A stretch of 64,000 nucleotides of DNA, from positions 1 to 64,000 of the IMG/VR virus record IMGVR_UViG_3300031834_000002; one strand, given 5' to 3'. Origin of the DNA: a virus. Numbering within the stretch: the first letter of the stretch is position 1; every line of letters starts with the position of its first letter. Positions 59,364 through 64,000 of this stretch are shown piece after piece. The notes under the pieces are model-generated. The model had not been told where the DNA came from. It did not search any database and saw only the letters and a list, made by a program, of their open reading frames with translations. The translations under genes and the position numbers were made by a program.

Positions 59364-60127
59364 GAGATTACTCCTATCTTTTGTAAATCTTTCTCGAAAA
59401 GAACTTTAAAATTTACCTCGGAATATATTTTTCTAAATAAATTTATTTTGTTCTTAGCAATTGTAGTTAAATAACCTTTTATTTCTATATATTCTTTAGT
59501 TTTAGGTAAGTAAAAGTCAGGTGTATAAGTAGTATCTACTAAATCAAAAGTTTTAGATTCATATAACCATTTTATTTTTTCTCTGTCTAAATATTTAGCA
59601 TATTTTACTTCCCAATAACTTCTAAACCAAATATTATTATATTGCACAAATTTTGGTTTCATTGGTTTTCCGAAATTAGGATTATTCTTACCTGACATTA
59701 ATATACTCATTTTTTGTTTTGTTTCTTTTGTGCGAAGTTTATCTGTCATATTTATTCTATTGGCACATGATTTACAATGACCAATTCCATCTTTCCATGT
59801 CTTATATTCAATCCGTTTATCACAAATAGAACAATAATGATTGATTAAAGTTCTTCCATCTATAAAATTCAGAGCATTTTCTCCTGTTCTGTTTTTATTT
59901 GCAACACTTACTGCTGAATTTTTTCTACCTTTCATTATTTTACTGTGTTCTGGTCTTTTTTTACCTCTCCAGCAAGCAGTATCTCTTCGAGGAATATTAT
60001 ATTCTTTCAATCGATTATAAATAGTCATAGTAGTTGTATTTAATTCTATAGCAATTTCTTTCATTGATTTCTTTTTATTTATATATTCCTCGTAAAGAAA
60101 GTCAAATAAAATATTTAATTTTTTCAT
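59360..60127 (-). CDS. PD-(D/E)XK homing endonuclease with HTH and NUMOD3, 255 aa
   Basis: An N-terminal HTH (SMKEIAIELNTTTMTIYNRLKEY), NUMOD3 motifs (PEHSKIMKGRKNS, TKQKMSILMSGKNNPNFGK), a zinc ribbon (CSIC/CKSC), and a C-terminal nuclease with RSYWEVKYAKYL, YTPDFYLP and YIEIKGY, the E...PDF...ExK motif. Inserted between two tail genes. The NUMOD3 part matches that at 9.4 kb almost word for word. Confidence 0.8.
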   Translation of the reverse strand: MKKLNILFDFLYEEYINKKKSMKEIAIELNTTTMTIYNRLKEYNIPRRDTACWRGKKRPEHSKIMKGRKNSAVSVANKNRTGENALNFIDGRTLINHYCSICDKRIEYKTWKDGIGHCKSCANRINMTDKLRTKETKQKMSILMSGKNNPNFGKPMKPKFVQYNNIWFRSYWEVKYAKYLDREKIKWLYESKTFDLVDTTYTPDFYLPKTKEYIEIKGYLTTIAKNKINLFRKIYSEVNFKVLFEKDLQKIGVIS

Positions 60128-60139
60128 ATTTTTCCTAAG

Positions 60140-60778
60140 TTAAATCCATGTGTATCGAACTGTTAGACAAAAAGACTCCACACTCGGAGTAGAATAATTT
60201 ACAGGTATTACAATTTTAATATTAGCATAAAGATGTCCTGCCCCTGATAATGCTCCAGTTTCTTCATTTAATAATATAAATCTTCCAACACCACTTCCTG
60301 CAATTGCTGTTCCTGCCCAATCTGAAGGTGGAGTTGTAAATGTAGTAGCCACTGCTTTTACCATAGAATCTGCTGGAATTCCTTCTCCTAAAACTTTTTT
60401 ATCTGTAGTAGCATGAGTATCGTCGTCCCATACTTCTAATTGTGGTTCTTTAGCTGTAGGCCCATCAAAATAAAAATTAAAAACAAATTTTTTTCCTATA
60501 CCCATGCCATTAACTAAATGAGTATAATAAGCACCACCAAAATCTCCACTATAATCGAATACTAAACATTCTGGAACTTTTTTATCTGCATCATCATCTA
60601 TTATTACTCCATGTTCGTTTAATTCAGTCGGTGTAGGTTCATGGTCAAGATTATCTTCTAAATCCTCTGACCATATTAAATAATCATTTACCAAATCCAA
60701 TGTAATATAATTAGCAGGATTTGTAGTATAATTTTGGTCAGCATTAACCAAGTTTGCTCGTATTGTCAAATTTGTCAT
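60140..60778 (-). CDS. Tail structural protein, 212 aa
   Basis: Beta-rich throughout, with FGGAYYTHLVNGMGIGKKFVFNFYFDG in the middle and a conserved-looking C-terminal strand (SVESFCLTVRYTWI). Operon position next to the Dit-size protein suggests a major tail or tail-tip component. RBS AAAGGAGAT. Confidence 0.5.
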   Translation of the reverse strand: MTNLTIRANLVNADQNYTTNPANYITLDLVNDYLIWSEDLEDNLDHEPTPTELNEHGVIIDDDADKKVPECLVFDYSGDFGGAYYTHLVNGMGIGKKFVFNFYFDGPTAKEPQLEVWDDDTHATTDKKVLGEGIPADSMVKAVATTFTTPPSDWAGTAIAGSGVGRFILLNEETGALSGAGHLYANIKIVIPVNYSTPSVESFCLTVRYTWI

Positions 60779-60803
60779 ATTTATATCTCCTTTACTTTAA
60801 ATA

Positions 60804-61214
60804 TTAATAACTAACTACAAGAAAATTTATTGAATATTTCTGACTATCTGTTCTTAAACTCTCTTCGAATATAATTTCTTCAATTCTTCGAACGGATACT
60901 GCCCAATCTTGAATCCAACTTCCTGAAACTAAATGTTCCAATGTAAGAGTAGATAAGTTTCTATTTACTTTTGTTCTCATTGTATTCATAGCATTAATAA
61001 TTGCTACATAATCATCTCCTGTGATTACTCCTTTTATAGATATTTCATTACTCTTTTTTCCTGCTGGAATAATTATACTACCATCTCCTCTATTACCTGA
61101 AATAATTGTATCTTTACCGCCTGTTTCAGGGTCAGAAATAGAATATACTAAAGGAAGAATATATTCGTTCGACTGACCTTTTTGGAATATTACTCTTGCT
61201 ACATATGAAGACAT
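60804..61214 (-). CDS. Tail tube/tip protein, 136 aa
   Basis: YVARVIFQKGQSNEYILPLVYSISD, ISGNRGDGSIIIPAGKKSNEISIKGVI and a QDWAVSVRRIEEI strand: a beta-barrel layout common in small tail proteins directly after the tape measure gene (Dit-like position). RBS GGAGG. Confidence 0.5.
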   Translation of the reverse strand: MSSYVARVIFQKGQSNEYILPLVYSISDPETGGKDTIISGNRGDGSIIIPAGKKSNEISIKGVITGDDYVAIINAMNTMRTKVNRNLSTLTLEHLVSGSWIQDWAVSVRRIEEIIFEESLRTDSQKYSINFLVVSY

Positions 61215-61235
61215 ATTATTTAACCTCCATAAATT

Positions 61236-63818
61236 TTATAAATAAGGTCTTAACACTTTACCTAATTTTTTCTGTAATTCGCTATTAGTTTCTAATTCCT
61301 GTTTTAACTTATTACTTGCAGATGTAGCAACATCATCCAAAGCATTAGCAGGTAGATTAATTTCTATCTTATCTATTTGTGTTCCTAAATCTACATTTTG
61401 TTGTATGGCTTGTTTAGTCATTGCAGTAGCATATCCTTCTACACCTACAAATCCCTTAGACATTCTTGACCATTCTTTGCCAAATATATCTAAAGCATCT
61501 GCTTGTCTTGTATTCCAAGTATCCCAAAATATTGATGCCTTTGGAGTTTCTATTGAAACTGTATCTGGAGAAAATACACTTTTAAATAAATCTGGAGAAA
61601 ATACACTTTTAAATAAATCTGGTATTCCTTCTATATTTATATTGGACATTGTAGGTAATTCAAACTCAAACATTTTTGCCATAACTGCATTAACTGCCTG
61701 TTGTCCTTTTTGAGAAAAATCAGAAAAATATTGTTCTATAATTCCTCTATCGAACATATTTTCTTCCCATTGACGAGCTAATTGTTCTACAGGTAATTGA
61801 CGAAGTTCCATCATTCGTTTTAAACGACCTCTTTCTACATTATCTGCCTCATAATAACGCCTAACAAGATTAGATTGAATTTCTAATTCTTTTCTTTTTT
61901 CGTTTTCTATAGAAATTACTCTTTGCAATCTTAAATCTTCCATTTCAGATAAAAATTGAGCATCTCCTATAGCTTGACGATTTGTTTCTAAAATTTTCAT
62001 TCTAACTGTCAAAATTTGGCTTTCCGATGCACCTGTTGTTTTTAATAAATCTAAAGAAGCTTTTTGGTATACATTAACTATTTCTTTTCTATATTCTAAT
62101 TGAGTTCTAATAAGTTCGTTTTCATTTTTTTGTTTTTCTAAAATATAATCTTGTTCTGTTAGACGAGATTTTATTGTTTCTAAAGATTGAAGTTTATATT
62201 TTGCTATATCTAATTCATTTGCTCCCATAATTTTTAAAATGGCAATATTATGAGTCATTTCTTCTCTTTCTATCTTTAAGCCACTTATTTTAAAATCACT
62301 TGCTTGTTTTTCCTTTATTGATAACTCTTCAAGAGTTTTTTTTCGCTCTGCTGTTATTTGTTGTCCTTTTGCTTGTTTAGCTAATTGTTCTTCTGCATAT
62401 TCTACAGGAGATTTTAATGATTCTACATATTTTAACTCTTTAAGAGACTTAACTGTATTTTCGATTGTAGTATTTAACATTATAAAAGGATTATTTGCTA
62501 ATGCAGGTAAATTAATTTTAGATAAAATATCCCAATATAACATTAATTTACCTAATGTATCTCCTAACCATCCAATCTGCATACCTAATCCTTGAATATT
62601 AGGACGTAATTCAATCATTGTTGTATTCATTAACTTTAATGCTTCTGCAAAATCGCTTACTCCATAAACTCCTGAAATAAAATCATTAGTTAATACCGCT
62701 AAAATATTTTGCATTTCTGCCATTTGAGCAGTAACGGTATTCATTTTTATATCTGCTATCTTTTTAGCAAATCCTTCGAAATTTTCAGATGCATCTTTTA
62801 ACGTTGCTTTAAATTCGTCATAATTTCCTAAAATAAGACGAAGTGGAACTCCGCCCTTAGAAGCCGAAATTAAACGAATAGCTTCAGATTGTGCTGTTGT
62901 TAATTTTGTAGTATCTGTCATTGTTTTTTGGATTTGACCTATAGTCTTTAAAAAATTCATTGGTTGATTTGGGTCAAAAGTAATACCAAAAATAGAAGCT
63001 AAGTCTTTAGCAGATTTAGTCATATTCATAATAGCTTGACCTGTTAAAGTTCCTGTCCTACCTGCCTTTAATAAATGAGTATTTAAAAATCCTAAAGTAG
63101 AAATTATATCTATAAAACTATCATCTAATCCTGCTAAATAAGGAGCTAATTTAGAATAACCTGCTATTAATTCTCCCATTTCTGCATCTTGTTTAGCATA
63201 AGTATATGTTAAAATATCTGCAATTTTTATCATTTTTTCTGATACGGATAAATTTTCTCCAATAGACTTGCCCATCGTATTATACATACCTGCTAAAGCT
63301 CTGGACGCTTCTTTTGCTCCAACGCTTGTTCCTGTCATTATATTAACTACTGGTTGAAATCCTGCCATTGTTTCTTCGGCAGTTAATGCAGATGTCTTTA
63401 AAAAATAAAAAGCCTCTGCTAAATCTTTTATACTTATTTTTGTAGTAAGAGAAGTATCGAGAATAGTTCGTTTAATTCCTATCATTTGAGCATTAATTTC
63501 GCTTGTAGTTCCTTGTATAACTGTCTGAATACGAGCCATACCTTCTTCTAAATCAAAATTAGCTTTAATCATCGCACTAATTACACTAAGTCCTAACATC
63601 ATTGCAGAACGGATTGCTAACCATATAGGAGCAACAATTAAAGCTCTTTGTCCTGCTTTAGCTAAAATATCCGAATAATCTTGTGTTTTTTTACCAGTTA
63701 AATTAACAGTTTGGGAGAATTTTTGAGTTTCTCCTTCCATTGATTTTAAACCAGTAATAACGACTTTATCTCCCTTTAATTGGGCTTGGATAGACAATAT
63801 ATATTCTTTACCATTCAT
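61236..63818 (-). CDS. Phage tail tape measure protein, 860 aa
   Basis: The first 360 residues match the TP901-type tape-measure core (IQTVIQGTTSEINAQ, SIKDLAEAFYFLKTSALTAEETMAGF, GAKEASRALAGMYNTMG, LAGLDDSFIDIISTLGFL). Hydrophobic segment near 55-80; coiled coils between about 470 and 700. It sets tail length and threads the tube; at about 0.15 nm per residue the tail would be near 130 nm. It contains a 9-residue exact duplication near 745. RBS AGAGG. Confidence 0.85.
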   Translation of the reverse strand: MNGKEYILSIQAQLKGDKVVITGLKSMEGETQKFSQTVNLTGKKTQDYSDILAKAGQRALIVAPIWLAIRSAMMLGLSVISAMIKANFDLEEGMARIQTVIQGTTSEINAQMIGIKRTILDTSLTTKISIKDLAEAFYFLKTSALTAEETMAGFQPVVNIMTGTSVGAKEASRALAGMYNTMGKSIGENLSVSEKMIKIADILTYTYAKQDAEMGELIAGYSKLAPYLAGLDDSFIDIISTLGFLNTHLLKAGRTGTLTGQAIMNMTKSAKDLASIFGITFDPNQPMNFLKTIGQIQKTMTDTTKLTTAQSEAIRLISASKGGVPLRLILGNYDEFKATLKDASENFEGFAKKIADIKMNTVTAQMAEMQNILAVLTNDFISGVYGVSDFAEALKLMNTTMIELRPNIQGLGMQIGWLGDTLGKLMLYWDILSKINLPALANNPFIMLNTTIENTVKSLKELKYVESLKSPVEYAEEQLAKQAKGQQITAERKKTLEELSIKEKQASDFKISGLKIEREEMTHNIAILKIMGANELDIAKYKLQSLETIKSRLTEQDYILEKQKNENELIRTQLEYRKEIVNVYQKASLDLLKTTGASESQILTVRMKILETNRQAIGDAQFLSEMEDLRLQRVISIENEKRKELEIQSNLVRRYYEADNVERGRLKRMMELRQLPVEQLARQWEENMFDRGIIEQYFSDFSQKGQQAVNAVMAKMFEFELPTMSNINIEGIPDLFKSVFSPDLFKSVFSPDTVSIETPKASIFWDTWNTRQADALDIFGKEWSRMSKGFVGVEGYATAMTKQAIQQNVDLGTQIDKIEINLPANALDDVATSASNKLKQELETNSELQKKLGKVLRPYL
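61564..61617 (-). repeat. 27-bp tandem duplication in the tape measure gene
   Basis: TCTGGAGAAAATACACTTTT plus seven bases occurs twice in direct contact and in frame, giving two copies of SVFSPDLFK-type nine residues. It is perfect, so recent. Confidence 0.7.
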
Positions 63819-63821
63819 AAA

Positions 63822-64000
63822 TTATTTACCTCTTTTACGAAAAATTAATGAACCAAATTCATTTGCAGTATCTATTGATTGTTTAGTTGTCTTTGAAGAT
63901 TTTTTCTTATCTTTTAATTCTTTTCTAAGTAATAAATATGCTTCGGTTCTAATACTATCTTCTATGACTTCCTCGCTAATAAAATCTTCTCCTGAATTAA
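63822..64000 (-). CDS. Partial gene upstream of the tape measure, likely tail assembly chaperone
   Basis: Open frame from the window edge to a stop at 63822 (59 codons). The C-terminal part is charged (LLLRKELKDKKKSSK, FRKRGK). In siphoviruses the gene just before the tape measure is a tail assembly chaperone, often expressed by a -1 frameshift; the shift site would lie beyond the window. Identity is inferred from position only. Confidence 0.45.
   Translation of the reverse strand, partial: NSGEDFISEEVIEDSIRTEAYLLLRKELKDKKKSSKTTKQSIDTANEFGSLIFRKRGK

Noticed and set aside
1-64000. tRNA genes and CRISPR arrays
   Set aside because: No cloverleaf with a TTC-arm motif and no regularly spaced repeats were found by eye; a tRNA search program could still find a divergent one.
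1-64000. Recoded stop codons (TGA or TAG read as amino acid)
   Set aside because: Genes end at all three stops and overlaps such as ATGA work with the standard bacterial code.

Overview
The window looks like part of the genome of an AT-rich (roughly 28% GC by eye) double-stranded DNA tailed bacteriophage. No host housekeeping operon, rRNA or tRNA was seen. About 125 tightly packed genes, many coupled by ATGA or TAATG overlaps, use ATG with some GTG/TTG starts and bacterial Shine-Dalgarno sites, and TAA, TAG and TGA all act as stops (no code reassignment). The phage carries its own polymerase, primase-helicase, recombinase and tail genes. The host cannot be named from the sequence. The minus-strand tail module (tape measure, hub, fibre-like proteins, no sheath seen) suggests a siphovirus-like particle. 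Head, terminase and lysis genes are not in the window, so the genome is larger than 64 kb.

Layout. 0-7 kb: mostly tiny unknown early genes behind several near-identical promoters, including zinc-ribbon and one-helix membrane proteins. 6.8-11 kb: a membrane-anchored collagen-like protein, a GGDEF (diguanylate cyclase-type) protein overlapping a membrane-anchored RuvB-like AAA+ ATPase, an HNH endonuclease and a tyrosine recombinase. 11-18 kb: M16 peptidase, deoxyribosyltransferase-like protein, T4 RNase H-like 5' nuclease, zinc-ribbon protein. 18-23.5 kb: an unusual envelope/host-interaction block with a membrane-anchored trypsin-like protease, RNA ligase, lipoprotein-like protein, amidoligase, SemiSWEET-like protein, site-2 protease and BT1-type transporter. 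23.6-35 kb: replication core (primase-helicase, RuvC, RecA, ribosomal protein bS21, family B DNA polymerase). 35-42 kb: nucleases and the SbcD/SbcC (gp47/gp46-like) pair. 43-51 kb: a glycan/surface-modification cassette (SDR, DUF2284-like, TagD-like cytidylyltransferase, LicD proteins, three glycosyltransferases, one interrupted by an intein). 51.5-64 kb, minus strand: tail genes with two inserted homing endonucleases.

The genes suggest a phage with a self-contained recombination-dependent replication system (PolB, RecA, SbcCD, RuvB-like, RuvC, 5' nuclease). It also appears to act on host signalling (c-di-GMP), translation (bS21 with an anti-SD-matching leader), envelope proteolysis (trypsin-like plus S2P) and surface glycans. 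At least six free-standing homing endonucleases and one intein show heavy colonisation by selfish elements. All functional statements come from motif recognition by eye, without database searches.
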